The position numbers and the translations under genes are program-made. Shown piece after piece: positions 39,693 through 50,994 of a DNA stretch of 64,000 nt (position 1 is the first letter of the stretch; every line of letters starts with the position of its first letter). The notes below the pieces were generated by a model. That model saw nothing but the letters and a program-made list of their open reading frames with translations, was not told the origin of the DNA and did not search any database. The DNA is from Gari tellinella (Eukaryota; Mollusca; Bivalvia; Cardiida; Psammobiidae): NCBI GenBank assembly GCA_922989275.2, contig OV277861.1:22040479-22104478 (forward strand), read 5' to 3'.

Positions 39693-41329
39693 CAGGGTTC
39701 ACCCTGGCTTAAAATTTTCTTGCGCCAGCACTTGCGCCAGCACTTGCGCCAAATGAAAATAGTTTGCGCCAAAATAATATTTTTGGAGCCAAATTTTTCG
39801 CCATTTTTTTATGTATGTTATACATACATGTGATATTTTCTTGGACCCAAATAGGGAGATTTTGTCATTTTAATAGGGAGATTGGGGTGCCAAATAGGGA
39901 GCTTTTTTCGCCACACCTTTTTCGCGATTTTTTTTAAATCAGTGAATCTAGATAAGTCTATAGACCACTAAGACAGAGACAATTTTCACCCAGAGATATA
40001 CTTTTTATTATACTGATTCTAGCATCTAGGCTGAAAATTAAGCAGAATACTCTTCAGGAGCATTCTGCTTCAGAAAAAGTTTAAGCCTGCTTTAAGCTAG
40101 ATCTTACATCTGCTAGGATATAAGAACTATTTCTTATGGTTCTTATATATGTTATTCATTCATGACTAGTAAAGGTAAACTGGAACTATATCTATTTTCT
40201 TGAGAGAATAAATGAAGTAGTTCAAATGGTCTAGATTTCTATCTATGGAGTAGATCTAGAAAGAGTAAGCAACTTAACAATCTGTTATTCATTAAATTAT
40301 GCAAACAGTAGGGATCAAGATGAGACGCGCATCATCTTATATAGATACAAACTGTTTGACACTGATATTTTCTGAAAAAAAAATGCACAAAAATTAACTC
40401 AGAGAATTGTTGCAGATGACAAAGGTTTCAGACGACAAATTCTGCAGACGATATTTACTAGCGCCATAAAGTGGGTGTGGTTTTAACAACGAAATAACGC
40501 GTCTTAATTTTCTACCGCGAAAACTGATTGCAACTCAATTTTACGAGCGTAATTGGTTGTAAAACCTAACTTAATAATTATACATTTGCACAAATCGTAT
40601 GTAACAAACAGAAGAATTTAGGTCCAATGTTTAATTCTAATTTATTGTTAGAAAACGGCGCTGGGGAATACTTTTTAGACTAACAAAATATACGTAGTTC
40701 TCGTAGCAAATGTTACGGCGCCCCGTCATTTTGTAACGGTATCTTTTTCGAAGTATTTTGCTGTTACGTGAATATACAAAGTTTTTTGTGGTGGAAATCA
40801 ATTCATGAATGATAAATTCTGATCAGCTTTCATATAAAATGTGTGTTTGTCCAGAACTTACGGATAATTATCTGATTTTAATCCGACCCGTATCGGCGAC
40901 ATAGATCTTTATCCTTCGCATCACCGCTTCTAAAAATTGTCGTTGAAAAGGTCTCCGATTCGGGGCGAACCTGTCAATCACTTTTTTTGATAACCAATTA
41001 GATCTACAACACATTAAAAGCAATCTCGGTACGTGTGGTCAAACATTGTTTGGCAGCCTGCCATTACACATGCCGTTATCGACGATTGCGTAATGTGTTT
41101 ACACGCATCAGTAGCGTTTGGTGATAGGCTAAGCGTGTGTATGGATTAGCCGAACTCTGAAGCCAATTTTAAGATTTTTAGAGTCGGCGAGAAAATAAAC
41201 TGTACTATTATACGGCGACAATTCCGAAATTTCTCGGCGCCAGACACTTTCGCCGATTCGAAATTTCTGTCGCCAGAATTATTTTTTTTGCGCAAATGGC
41301 GCCGTTGGCGATGCCCAGCGGGAACCCTG
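39693..41329. mobile_element. T3, 1.64-kb CAGGG-ended element
   Basis: CAGGGTTCACCCTGGC and GCCCAGCGGGAACCCTG are inverted ends with few mismatches, flanked by ATTTA (39688-39692 and 41330-41334). GCGCCA-rich subterminal repeats lie inside both ends (TTGCGCCAGCACTTGCGCCA, GCAAATGGCGCCG). Ends of this kind suggest a hAT-like non-autonomous element. A worn D core (40000-40265) and an I/C/J core (40298-40365) lie inside. No transposase was seen. Confidence 0.78.
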
Positions 41330-41334
41330 ATTTA

Positions 41335-42810
41335 AAACATTCGTTTGTTCAGTATTTGCAGAGAATTTCCTTATTTAACAGGCTCCGTATCGAGGATATT
41401 TTTCCTAGGCGACACGCGATTTCACGTCTCATTAATTCACGGCGAATTTCCGTCCACCGTTAATCATCTTCTGCATGTTAAATTCGGGAAAGGAATGTCC
41501 GAGAATCCGGTTTCGGCATGTTTTTATTTTTCTTTCAGCATTTTTCGTAGCTTGTTTTCCGAAAATCATTCAAGTCGCTATTTGTAAAGTTAGCCACGTT
41601 GTAGAATCTACTCGCATCAAAACCAATCTAGCGGTTTTAGAAACGTCAATCAAAAGTTAATATCGCTCAAAATGGAACGAGTCCCTGTCAATCACCGTTT
41701 AGATAAGGAAATTCGGTTCCTGATTGGTTGATGAAGCTAAGCACACGCCCAACACGCGTGACGGCTTTTGGCATATGAAATAATTACTCAAATACATGTA
41801 ACTCAGAGCCCTGATTTAAGGCTAGTCGCTCTACAGATTAAGACATGTCGGCCAGATCAAAGCATGTCGCGAAGAGACCGCCGGGAAGGAAGGCATGTCG
41901 CTCGCGACAGGCGAAAACGGCCTAGGGAAATCCCTGTATTGGGTCAAAATTTGTTTTTATTTCTGTTTGTTAGTTTGGATCTAGATCAGGAAATTAAAAT
42001 CCATTATGTGTGTGCATGGCGCCTGCATACTTGTAGTATTAGACTAGTAGTAGTAGTTTGAAAAATAAAACTGGGCAGCGAAAAAGTCTAGGTAGCAAAA
42101 AGAGCAACCAACATGCTAAGGTAGCTAAAATCCAGGTAGCGAATAGTCCAGTAACCAATCGATTCTTCTTCTTCTTCCTAATTTTGTATAGGGCCCATTC
42201 TGGGGCATTTTTGAACTGCTACTGGAGGAAAGGATGAATATCTGTAGCAGTCAGTTCAGGTTTGAATTTGTCTGTTAGCCTGTCGCTGCCTGGATATATA
42301 TTTGCATTTGCACTGGAATGTTGTTGATTCTTCTGTGCTTGCAAAAACATTTAAAAAACATATTGTTAATCTTCTATTGATGAAAATTCTTAGTTCGTGG
42401 TTTAAATGAGAAAAAATCCGCCCTATGCACATTTAAGTTGAGCCATGGGTGGACTGAGTTTGGTAAGTTTACCAAGTCAACGTTCTCATTTACGGCAATT
42501 CCAACATAATGATACCCCACCCACATTTCTTCCATTAAACCCATTAATCTTTTGATTAAAAACGAGTCTGAACAGCTTCTAAAATTAATAAAATATATCC
42601 TATCATATAAAAACAGCATAATATAGTACCTTCATCTCATTAATTTATAGTGTTATCATTAAGCAAATGGAAATAAGCTGTATAAAAAATATCTCTAATC
42701 CAGATTGTTGAACTTGGAAACTGGAATGCCAGCGCATGCGCAAAGGGACCATTTACAAAACATTTGACATTTTATAACTGAGCGGGGTAAAATGCGGCCC
42801 TTATATGTGT
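41335..42810. other. Low-repeat region with degenerate motifs
   Basis: 41975-42030 (TTTGGATCTAGATCAGGAAA then TTAAAATCCATTATGTG) is a direct repeat of 36290-36345. 42080-42170 holds GGTAGC/TAGCGAA motifs and CCAATCGATT, inverted with respect to 35745-35800. The WDR19 Met-Lys candidate is at 42633. Frames of 97 and 81 codons show no family signal. Confidence 0.5.
42633..42638 (-). CDS. WDR19: Weak candidate for WDR19 start-codon exon (Met-Lys)
   Basis: In minus orientation ATGAAG is followed by GTACTA, a usable donor, and ends in phase 0 exactly as exon 2 requires, giving M-K-R-V-F; vertebrate WDR19 starts MKRIF. An acceptor-like ATTTTTTATACAG lies 48 nt upstream. Against it, two short upstream ATGs occur in that 48 nt, the intron would be about 7.8 kb, and a six-base coding stretch is weak evidence. 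Other first exons are possible. Confidence 0.2.
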
Positions 42811-43274
42811 AGTCAATCTGTGTAATCAGTCATTACGCGTGATGACTTGACTAGTCAATCTGTGAAATGACTTTTTCACATAGTTCTTTAATATTACAAT
42901 TTATGATAGTTATACAATGATATTTTTCTTAGGTCAAAAGGTTCATGCACAAAACACCACAATCTCACTACAAAACCACTCAATTTGTCAGAATTATTTT
43001 TAAAAATAAAAATAAAACAAAATATAGCCTGTAGCTTTACATGAAAATTATTCAATTCTTTCCTATTTACAGCGTTCAAGGTCTTAAACATCCTTTCACA
43101 AATTGACTGAAATAAGGTGTGAAATAAATGTGGTGTTTTGTGCAGGAAATCTTTGAACTTTTAAAAAATATCCTTGTCTATCATCATAAATAGTATCATT
43201 AAAGAACTATGTGAAAAAGTCATTTCACAGATTGACTAGTCATTACGCGTACTGACTGATTACACAGATTGACT
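42811..43274. mobile_element. T4, long inverted-repeat element
   Basis: AGTCAATCTGTGTAATCAGT at the left is mirrored at the right (ACTGATTACACAGATTGACT). The arms run about 170 bp each and include GACTTTTTCACATAGTTCTT and GCACAAAACACCAC on both sides. One 12-nt insertion distinguishes the arms, and about 100 bp separates them. Confidence 0.92.
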
Positions 43275-43689
43275 GTAACATATATACAAGATATTGTCCA
43301 AACAAAAATATTTCATGACATAGAATCTATTTACTGGAACTATCAATGTTTTAAAAAAGTCAAAATCTGATGTTTTAAAAAAGTCACTAATTTGCAAATA
43401 ATAAACAATCTAGATGTTTGACATAGCCTACACTAATTTTAGACTTATTAGATAGATATAAGTTAATTCTACTAGTCAAAAGAAAAATTGGCAAACATCT
43501 ACAACAGACGTCACTTTTTATAGATCTAGATTCTACATGATTTTCAGAAATTCAGACAAAATATTAACACAAACAGAGTTACCACCTTGTGTTCAACTTC
43601 AAAAATGCCTTCAGCTCGAAATTATACCATAAGCCAACCCTATAACAAGGGACCATTGGACATGTGGACGTGGCATATTGTGATTTCAT

Positions 43690-43720
43690 CAGGGACGTAG
43701 ATTAGAGATCTACGTCCCTG
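43690..43720. mobile_element. 31-bp TIR-only insertion inside the LINE
   Basis: CAGGGACGTA-GATTAGAGATC-TACGTCCCTG is flanked by ATTTCAT on both sides (43683-43689 and 43721-43727). The duplication lies in the reverse transcriptase codons for DFMKAFDKV. It looks like a collapsed CAGGG-type transposon reduced to its ends. Confidence 0.8.
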
Positions 43721-44515
43721 ATTTCATGAAGGCTTTTGATAAAGTCAGTCATTGACTACTGATCCACAAACTCAATATATATGGTTTTGGAGAACAGTGT
43801 ATTAAATGGATAGAAATCTTCCTTGAAAACAGAAAACAAACTGTAAGAGTTAATGATAAACATTGTAAGGGTAGTGCTAGGAAGGTGACTGTAATGCCCA
43901 GGTAAGTATGCATGTTAATGGATACTTTGTTTGTCGCAATAAAAGCTCTACAGAGCTTATGTTGATTGTTTACCATATGCGACTTTAAATACAGCTTGCC
44001 TTTTCCTAAAGCTTGCCTATAAACCACCAAGTCCACAATACGTTACAAGTGGAATTCCTCAAGGATCCGTATTAGGACCTCTACTATTTGTTATATTCAT
44101 TAATTAATGACCTCCCGAACAGCCTTCACAACAACAGTGATATCTATCTTTACGCAGATGATACAAAAATATTCAGGGAAATAAGAAAAAGGGAGGACTG
44201 TGAAAAGCTCCAAGAAGATATTCATTGCATGCATGACTGGTATTTGAAATGGCAATTAAAGTTCCACCCTGACAAGTGTAAAACAATGAGCATTAACAAC
44301 AAATCAGAGCAAATACTTACCAATACAGTTTAAAAAGCAACATGCCACCGATGGAAAGATCAAAAGCAGAAAAGGGTATAGGAGTAATTAATAATCGATT
44401 GTAAATTGGACTTTGAGGAGCATATCTCGGAGAAAATAAATGAGGCAAACTCAATACTAGGACTGATTCGTAAATCATTTGAATGCTAACAACAAAACGT
44501 TACAAAACAGAAAGA
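43721..44515 (+). pseudogene. LINE reverse transcriptase fragment (CR1/Jockey-like), broken
   Basis: Recognisable pieces in order are FMKAFDKVSH, LNIYGFGEQCIKWIEIFL, VTSGIPQGSVLGPLLFVIFI, NDLPNSLHNNSDIYLYADDT with the catalytic YADD motif, DWYLKWQLKFHPDKCKTMSI and FEEHISEKINEANSILGLIR. Stops interrupt after VSH and after FIN. About 140 bp of unrelated sequence (43885-44025) splits the finger and palm parts. No endonuclease or 3' tail was identified. It is a dead copy; the clade assignment rests on motif style only. Confidence 0.85.
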
Positions 44516-44539
44516 GATATCAATGCCGCTCTGAACATT

Positions 44540-44620
44540 TAACCCCCCCCCCCCTTTAAGTGGAACTATATTTTCAGTGGATGAACAAATTAAAGAGCCC
44601 CCCCCCCCCCCCCCCCCCCC
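44540..44620. repeat. Poly-C tracts in a family D fragment
   Basis: C-runs at 44542-44554 and 44599-44620 flank TTTAAGTGGAACTATATTTT to GATGAACAAATTAAAG, a family D right-arm fragment also seen at 46.97 kb. Long homopolymers may be real or partly assembly error. Confidence 0.7.
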
Positions 44621-44874
44621 CAATTACATTGTACCTCCCTTTAATTTGAAAAAAGGGACTAAACTTTGAACAAATAAAACACGAAAACCAATAATTGCAA
44701 TTTAAGTGTCTCAATTCGATCCCCTTTATTATGTACCTAACTTTATTTTCTACTGTTCCATTAAATTTGTCTTTTATACTGATTTTCAGAGTTAAGAAAA
44801 CCGGTCATATTGTCAATGGGAAATCCCCATGTTGATCAACTTACTAAACTTTGTGTTTTTGTTAGTATATATAT

Positions 44875-44983
44875 CCTAACAGATGACGAATGCGCATAAA
44901 GGCGTATTCTGCTTTACTTCCAACATGTTTAAATTGGTCACGCGTCTTTAAAACTAGAAACAGGTTATGGGTTAATGGGTTAA
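44875..44983. mobile_element. Family D fragment ending in shared TTAA
   Basis: GGCGTATTCTGCTTTACTTC to TATGGGTTAATGGGTTAA. Its TTAA (44980-44983) is also the left TTAA of the following family I element. Confidence 0.82.
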
Positions 44984-45239
44984 ACCCTTTCATTCTCAAT
45001 GACGTCATAAAGCGCGTTTACAAACAGTTTTGATCCAGATCAGACGCCGCCTAACGCGGCGTCTGATCAGGATCAAAACTTTTTGCCACTTGTTTTGCCA
45101 CTTGTTTTGAAATTACGTCAGTTATACTGCCTTAAATCTAACTTTGAAATAATATTGCAGACAACAATATTGAAGCAGACGACAATATGGCGGCAAAGGG
45201 GTAAACATCTCACGATAAATTCGATCACGAAGGGGTTAA
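44980..45239. mobile_element. Family I element flanked by TTAA
   Basis: TTAAACCCTTTCATTCTCAA to GATCACGAAGGGGTTAA; core TTTTGATCCAGATCAGACGC with GCGTCTGATCAGGATCAAAA around CGCCTAACGCG. It is followed by GCAGACGACAATATGGCGGC. Confidence 0.9.
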
Positions 45240-45734
45240 ATGGCGTGGTGGTGAGGTGGAGCGTGGGTGTTATACTTACCAAACAGACTGCACTTGAGGC
45301 CAACTACGTATTGTTATCAAATGTTTTTTATACGACAATTTATATGGATATTATAATATACCAGACAAAAAAAGAAACGTCTACATTTAAAAAGTGTGTG
45401 CCTTTCATTTACTTTTGTTCAACATTTTGGCGAGAATTGGGAGCTGCATGTATCAATTGACAATTAGACAATTGAAATTGTTGGTTTGATGCAGAAAAAG
45501 GATGTCTGCATCAGTCAAAGAAAACTTTAGTGAACATTGTAAAGTAATTATTTAGAACTGGTAATATTAAGTAAAGCACTATATATTACATGTATAGTAC
45601 ACGTTTCTTTTTTTGTCTAGTATATATTTGTTTTCATACATTGACCGCTTTACCAGTTCCTCGTGAGAATTGCCTTTCCATGATTATATCTACTTCTACA
45701 TGTATTAATTTGTTTTGTTACAACAAAAATAGTC

Positions 45735-46085
45735 GTAACTCGTAGGTAAAAACACCAATTTTTTCCATGTAATCCCGTCTTGTGACATCTGTTTGGAATC
45801 GTCTTTTGAAGACGATTCCAAACAGATGTCACAAGACATGATTAGATGGAGAAATAAATAATAAATGCGAATGTTAGAATCCCGTAACTCATAGGTACAT
45901 GTAAAAACACTTAATTTTGCCATGTAATCCCGTATTGTGACATCTCTTTGGAATCGTATTTTCAAGACGATTCCAAACAGATGTCACAAGACAGGATTAG
46001 ATGGAGAAATAAATAATAAATGAGAATTTTATAATCTTATTTACGACAATATTTGTCGTACGAGGTTTTCTTGAGACGGGTCCCT
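45735..46085. mobile_element. Two tandem family A copies
   Basis: The hairpin TCTTGTGACATCTGTTTGGA with TCCAAACAGATGTCACAAGA (45778-45837) is repeated at 45930-45990, each copy preceded by GTAACTC(G/A)TAGGTA. The right terminus GAGACGGGTCCC ends at about 46085. The left terminus is lost. Confidence 0.85.
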
Positions 46086-46794
46086 GCTGTAGTTCTCTGC
46101 GCGACTACTATAGTGACAGGCCTGGAGCTCTAGAATTACTATTTCCGATGCTAGTGGGATCGGTTTTTCTCTTAGATGCGACTACTTTGTCTATACTTTA
46201 ATGCATTTCTGATGTAACTCAACAATCCCTGCTATCATTTTAGGTCATTATTGCCCGGAGACTCACCGTTGTTTTCACCTGCTATTGTAGTTGCTTAGAC
46301 TGCACGGAAATATTGCACGTTTCAATTATAACAAACATCTACAAATATTATTTCTTCATTTTCTTTAATATCTTAAATATCTTATCAAAATGACAAGGGT
46401 GTGAGGCGTATACCTGACTGAATCACGTGATATCTTTTATCTGGAGCCAAACTGCCGATGAAACATTTGGCCCAGTTCCTGCACAGTCTTTTGAAGGATA
46501 TAAGTGATAATTAATTATTTATTCTACTTGTGTCATATCTTAAATGGCGATCAGATTTAATTGTATCCTCGCGTGCTTTGTTTCTGCGACTAAACTCTCT
46601 GAGACACATAATCGACAATGAACGTTCTGAGAAAACAGTTGAGAATATTAGCTGTAAGTGAAATAAGCGACTGTCTTACCCCGTGCCCTAGTGCGGTATT
46701 GTGATTGTACTTACAGGAATTATAAAACTTCAACAGTAAGGAGGGAAAGGAATTTTTGCTTTGATAACCAGGTGAGAAGAATCTCTGTTGGTGT
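46086..46794. other. Repeat-poor region, possible promoter or first exons
   Basis: No repeat family was seen for about 700 bp, unusual here. Minus strand: ACAACG|GTGAGTC at 46265 is a strong donor and could end a non-coding first exon of WDR19. Plus strand: ATGAACGTTCTGAGAAAACA (46619) runs on through 12 codons to TTAGCT|GTAAGT, another strong donor. These could mark head-to-head genes, but no coding similarity supports either. Confidence 0.25.
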
Positions 46795-47048
46795 TTAACC
46801 CATTACCCCATAGCCTATTTCTAGATTTGAAAATAGGTGACCACTTAAAGCAGGCTGAAAGTAAAGCAGAATGCGCCTTAAGGCGCATTCTGCTTTACTC
46901 TCAGCCTGCTTTAAGTTACTATCTGCTGGATATAGACAATATTTCTTATGGTATATAAATTCATGACTATATAAAGTGGAACTATATTTTCAGTGGATGA
47001 ACAAATTAAAGAGGCGTAAAAAGGCGTATTTATAGGATAATGGGTTAA
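46795..47048. mobile_element. Family D element, near-intact
   Basis: TTAACCCATTACCCCATAGC to TTATAGGATAATGGGTTAA. Core GGCTGAAAGTAAAGCAGAAT with ATTCTGCTTTACTCTCAGCC around GCGCCTTAAGGCGC. Confidence 0.93.
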
Positions 47049-47094
47049 GTCAGTAAATATGGCTCAAGGAAATACAGATATGAATAAATGAACA

Positions 47095-47240
47095 TTATCT
47101 GGCTTATGTCTCCACCAAACCCTATGTTGTGACTACTCGTTAGGATAGTCTTTACGAGACGATTCCAACGACTGGTCATATAATAGGTTTTGGTTGAGAT
47201 ATATACGTGTACATGTACTTGGAACCTCCTTTATCTAGAG
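47095..47240. mobile_element. Family E element (diverged)
   Basis: ACTACTCGTTAGGATAGTCT and GACGATTCCAACGACTGGTC with CTCCTTTATCTAGAGCTG at the right. Confidence 0.7.
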
Positions 47241-47453
47241 CTGTCAATAAAGATAGATAGACATAAAGTTAAAAACGTGGAAGATTGATATAAATATGGA
47301 AATATTGATACATGTAGCTATATTGCTGAAAAGTAAACAAATAAATGAAAGAAAAGACAGATAGACGTCCGAACGGACCGACGGATGGTTGGATGGATGG
47401 CCGGTCGAATGTTAGATATATGGATGTACAGGTGAAGAAGGGGGTACATAGTT

Positions 47454-47565
47454 AAGAGAGAAGAGAGAGAGAGAAGGAGAGGGGGAGATGAGAGAGAGAA
47501 AGGGAAAGAGAGAGAGAGAGAGAGGGAGGGAGAGATAGAGAGAGGGGAGCGAGAGAGATAGAGAG
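47454..47565 (+). repeat. GA-rich microsatellite
   Basis: Imperfect (GA)n with GGGA interruptions. The minus-strand leucine/serine-rich frames here are repeat translation. Confidence 0.95.
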
Positions 47566-47812
47566 TATATGTATTTCAAATACATGTAATTTAATCCATA
47601 AATATCCACCATACTCCATGTTGTGCCTTCTCATCAACATCGTCTCGGAAATAGAAATCTCGAATATGACATTTATATTTAACATCTAACAGATTGCTTA
47701 CAATTTTACGAGCGTAATGCACTTTTGTTCAATATTTACATATTGCCAGAGACATTGAGAAGTTTTTAAATGTTTAACACAACTGCACTCGCTCCTTTTT
47801 TATGCCCCAAGC

Positions 47813-48905
47813 TGCCATTGAATTGTGCGAACGTTTGTCAGTCTGCCAGTCAGTCCGTCCGTAAGCCCGTGCCCCCATAACACATGGTATCTTTTTATAC
47901 CTCATTAATCAGCTTAAAATACCAAATTTGTTGTGTGAGTACATCTTGGGAATGCGCGTTGTCCTGAAACATTTGACCTCAATAATCATTATAAAAAAAT
48001 AGAAAAAGCTTGTCCGGGTGATATGTCATATACATGTACAGTACCAGTTAGGGGTACCGAATATGTTATGATAGTATTTTAGTGTTCCCTCTCTACAACG
48101 GCCCTCCGAACAACGACTCTCTCCTTACACTGACCCTTGTTGCAGTTCCCTAAACAGGACAATTATATCTAACGCTTTTACTACTGCAATATTGTTGCTT
48201 AAAATTGTCGTCTGCTGTTTTTCTCAAAGTTGCATAATCGACATCTTGACAGAAACAACTTCCTGACTATTGACAAACAGCTTGAATCCAGATCAGACGC
48301 CGCGTTACACGGCGTCTGATCTGGATTCAAGCTGTTTGCAAATGTAAGCATATTTCCATCTCTATAACGACTCCTTCCGAACAACGCACATAATTGTTGT
48401 CTCCCATTGGATGTCGATGTAGAGAGGTAGCAGTGTACACCATTGGATGGCAGAGAATACCGTAACGTTTTCAGGTAACTATGACCTTGACATTTGACCT
48501 CATTTATAGAAAACATCTCCGGGTCATATTTTCTACACGTGTATGAGTACAATTTGGGATAGCGGAGTGTTACTTATCAGTTTGAGGCCAATGTAAATTT
48601 GACATTGTCCTTTGACCTCAATCATATAAAATCTTGTATGACAAATTTCTCTACTGTCACATCAGCCACTGCCTAGGGATACCATTTAGTGTACGATGGC
48701 GGAGTATTGCATATATTAAACATCAGCAATGGAGTGCAAAATGGCATGTTGCACTGTATCTTACGATTTTCAGGTTACTGTGACATTGGCCATGACATTT
48801 GACCTCAATTCTAAAGAAAAGTTTGTCCACTTCTAGAGATTCAGAATATGTTGTGCGAGTACATCTAAGAAAAGCGAGCTGTCTTGTACCATTTTCAAGT
48901 GTTCT
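47813..48905 (-). mobile_element. S-family-like element in reverse, interrupted by family C
   Basis: On the plus strand it begins TATGCCCCAAGCTGCC and continues with CAGTCAGTCCGTCCGTAAGC (reversed 3' end), then ~140-bp units with TTTGACCTCAAT and GTACATCT. The C element at 48079-48437 interrupts it. Confidence 0.7.
48079..48437. mobile_element. Family C MITE (reversed)
   Basis: TAGTGTTCCCTCTCTACAAC to GTAGAGAGGTAGCAGTGTA; core CAGCTTGAATCCAGATCAGA with TCTGATCTGGATTCAAGCTG around CGCCGCGTTACACGGCG. Confidence 0.9.
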
Positions 48906-48930
48906 GTATGAGTAAATTTACTAGTCTGCA

Positions 48931-49181
48931 TACAGTGGAGAATGTGTTATTCTTTCTCGCTAAACGCGTTTACGCTAAAACTATTATTTGCAGTGCAAAC
49001 AGTTTGGAGCCAGATCAGACGCCGGGTAACCCGGCGTCTGATCAGGCTCCAAACTGTTTGCCACCAAGATAAACATAAAATATCAGAATTGTCAAAAAAG
49101 TTGTTCTTTTCTACGTTTTAGTGTTTTGCGTTTGCGTAAGTTTGCGTTTAAACGGGAAAGAATAACACATTCTCCACTGTA
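48931..49181. mobile_element. Family J MITE, TA-flanked
   Basis: TACAGTGGAGAATGTGTTAT to ATAACACATTCTCCACTGTA. Core GTTTGGAGCCAGATCAGACG with CGTCTGATCAGGCTCCAAAC around CCGGGTAACCCGG. Confidence 0.93.
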
Positions 49182-49252
49182 CAACAAAAGCGCATTTCAG
49201 TATCAACAAACGTTTTGTGGGCATCTATCACTTACCGTAACCAAGTAATTGT

Positions 49253-49473
49253 TTTACTCATTCACCCCTAAACTTTAAATGGACAACTCCAATTTCAAAA
49301 TAAGTTTAGTCCATTTTGACCATTTAGGGTTGATTTTAACAGTATATTTCAAAATGACAATTAGTGTAGACCCTGATCAGGGTCTACACGGTTTGCGTAA
49401 GACAAGTGTAATCCTCACAGGTTCACTGTTTGCAAATGACGATTATACTCGTCGCTAGGGTTGAATGTGTTAA
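49253..49473. mobile_element. Family F element with collapsed core
   Basis: TTTACTCATTCACCCCTAAA to CTAGGGTTGAATGTGTTAA. The core is shortened to GTGTAGACCCTGATCAGGGT then CTACAC, a perfect palindrome without the GAGGGCTCC part. Confidence 0.82.
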
Positions 49474-49659
49474 ACCTACGAGGTCAGCGATATTTTCAAT
49501 ATGAACTTAACTTGGCCAAACGAGGTGCACTAAAATGTATTTATTATCCGATTTATGCCTATCGTCTACTTACCGGTAAGTATAAATTAGCAAATAGTGT
49601 AGATCTTGATGCGACGCCGTGAATAATCAGGTTTGCACTGTTTGTTATTCCATAGGAAA

Positions 49660-49931
49660 CAGGCCCGTAGGAACAGGGGGGGGGGGGGGGGGGGGGGGGG
49701 CAAGGGGGGGGGGGGCGTGCCCCACCCACCCCCCACCCCAATAATTTTGCCAATTATAGTAAGCAATCAAATTTTTATATATTTGTACTAAAAAAGGCCT
49801 AAAAACACTTGTTTTTACCTAAAATTTAACGCACAACCAAAAAAAAAAAAAAAAAAAGACGAAAAAACCCAATGTTGAGTGACCAATATAGAGTGTGCAC
49901 CCCCAATCCAATTTTGCTTCCTACGGGCCTG
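49660..49931. mobile_element. T5, 272-bp element with CAGGCCCGTAGGAA ends
   Basis: Perfect 14-bp inverted ends CAGGCCCGTAGGAA and TTCCTACGGGCCTG. The interior has a G-run (49676-49715, with short breaks) and an A-run (49838-49857). No target duplication was found; it is possibly hAT-like. Confidence 0.85.
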
Positions 49932-50994
49932 GGACATGTTTTATTGAATTTATTCTGTATGGACAAACACTGTGACGCCCCTGCATCACCCATGCATATA
50001 GCTGATGCAATACACCAGTAAGCACGGTCTCGGAACACATTTTGTCTCACGTAAGACCGATGCGGTCGTACTTGTCTCACGTGAGACAAATGGGACCGCA
50101 AATGCATTACCGAAAAAAACACATTAATGTGACAAATGTGCTCCGATAAAAAATTCTAAGGGACAACAAAGCACATTTGTCTCGCGTCATTTTAATGAAA
50201 TACAAGGACATTTGTCACATATTTTTCCAAGATATTAGAATCGAGATCCGCCTATTTTACTCTTGTCAAGTGTAATCTTTAGGTTTGATGATGCTTTTAA
50301 TAAATTCTGTGATATGCAGAACAGGAATGTTTTTACAGTTATGCAGAGACAGGAATATTTTGACGTTTTTCTGTTGACCGGAAGTGACGTAAAACGCTAT
50401 TTATAAATACAGACAACACAGAACAATTATAACTGGTAGTCATGTGGTATACGTACGGGCATAATTATAAGCTTTGTTTTAATGAATCATGTAAATTACT
50501 TTTGGTGTTTTTCAGCAATACTTAGCATTGTTTCGTTCTTTTAAATTTTGGTAAATATTTTATGTTGATACAAAGATGAAAGCAAAAGTTTTAGGGTCCA
50601 AATAGTTATAAACACTACGCGTTGTATATGAATAAAAACTACATTGTAAAAGTATTTCTGTATGTAAATTCCATCATACAACGTTCGATATTTCCCTGTT
50701 AACACTTTTTGTAAACTCACCATTATCTTTATTATACCCCAACACACTCTCGTTATTGAGTTCATGAGTTGCATTCCTAAACTGTTGGGGTCATGCTTTG
50801 GTAAACGTACGGAGAGAAGGATAGACAAAGCAGCCAGACTACTATGTTATATTGTTGAGAAACATGAAAACCTGAATATCTGGTACATTTAATATAGTAT
50901 GAAATGGAAACATTTTAACTTAATATCTACTGAACACATCACAACCAAGTACAAACACAAAGGTCACGAGTCTCTGAGGCGCTTACTAGAAAAT
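49932..50994. other. No gene or element recognised
   Basis: A short palindrome TTGTCTCACGTGAGACAA lies at 50070-50087 and related GTCTCACG/GACAAATG motifs at 50030-50215. The rest is plain AT-rich sequence. Confidence 0.4.

Noticed and set aside
41345..41660. Overlapping 80- and 61-codon frames
   Set aside because: No family match, and they compete with each other in different frames.
47412..47685. Leucine/serine-rich minus-strand frames resembling a membrane protein
   Set aside because: They are translations of the GA microsatellite.
49559..49753. Proline-rich minus-strand frame
   Set aside because: It is produced by a poly-G run in element T5.
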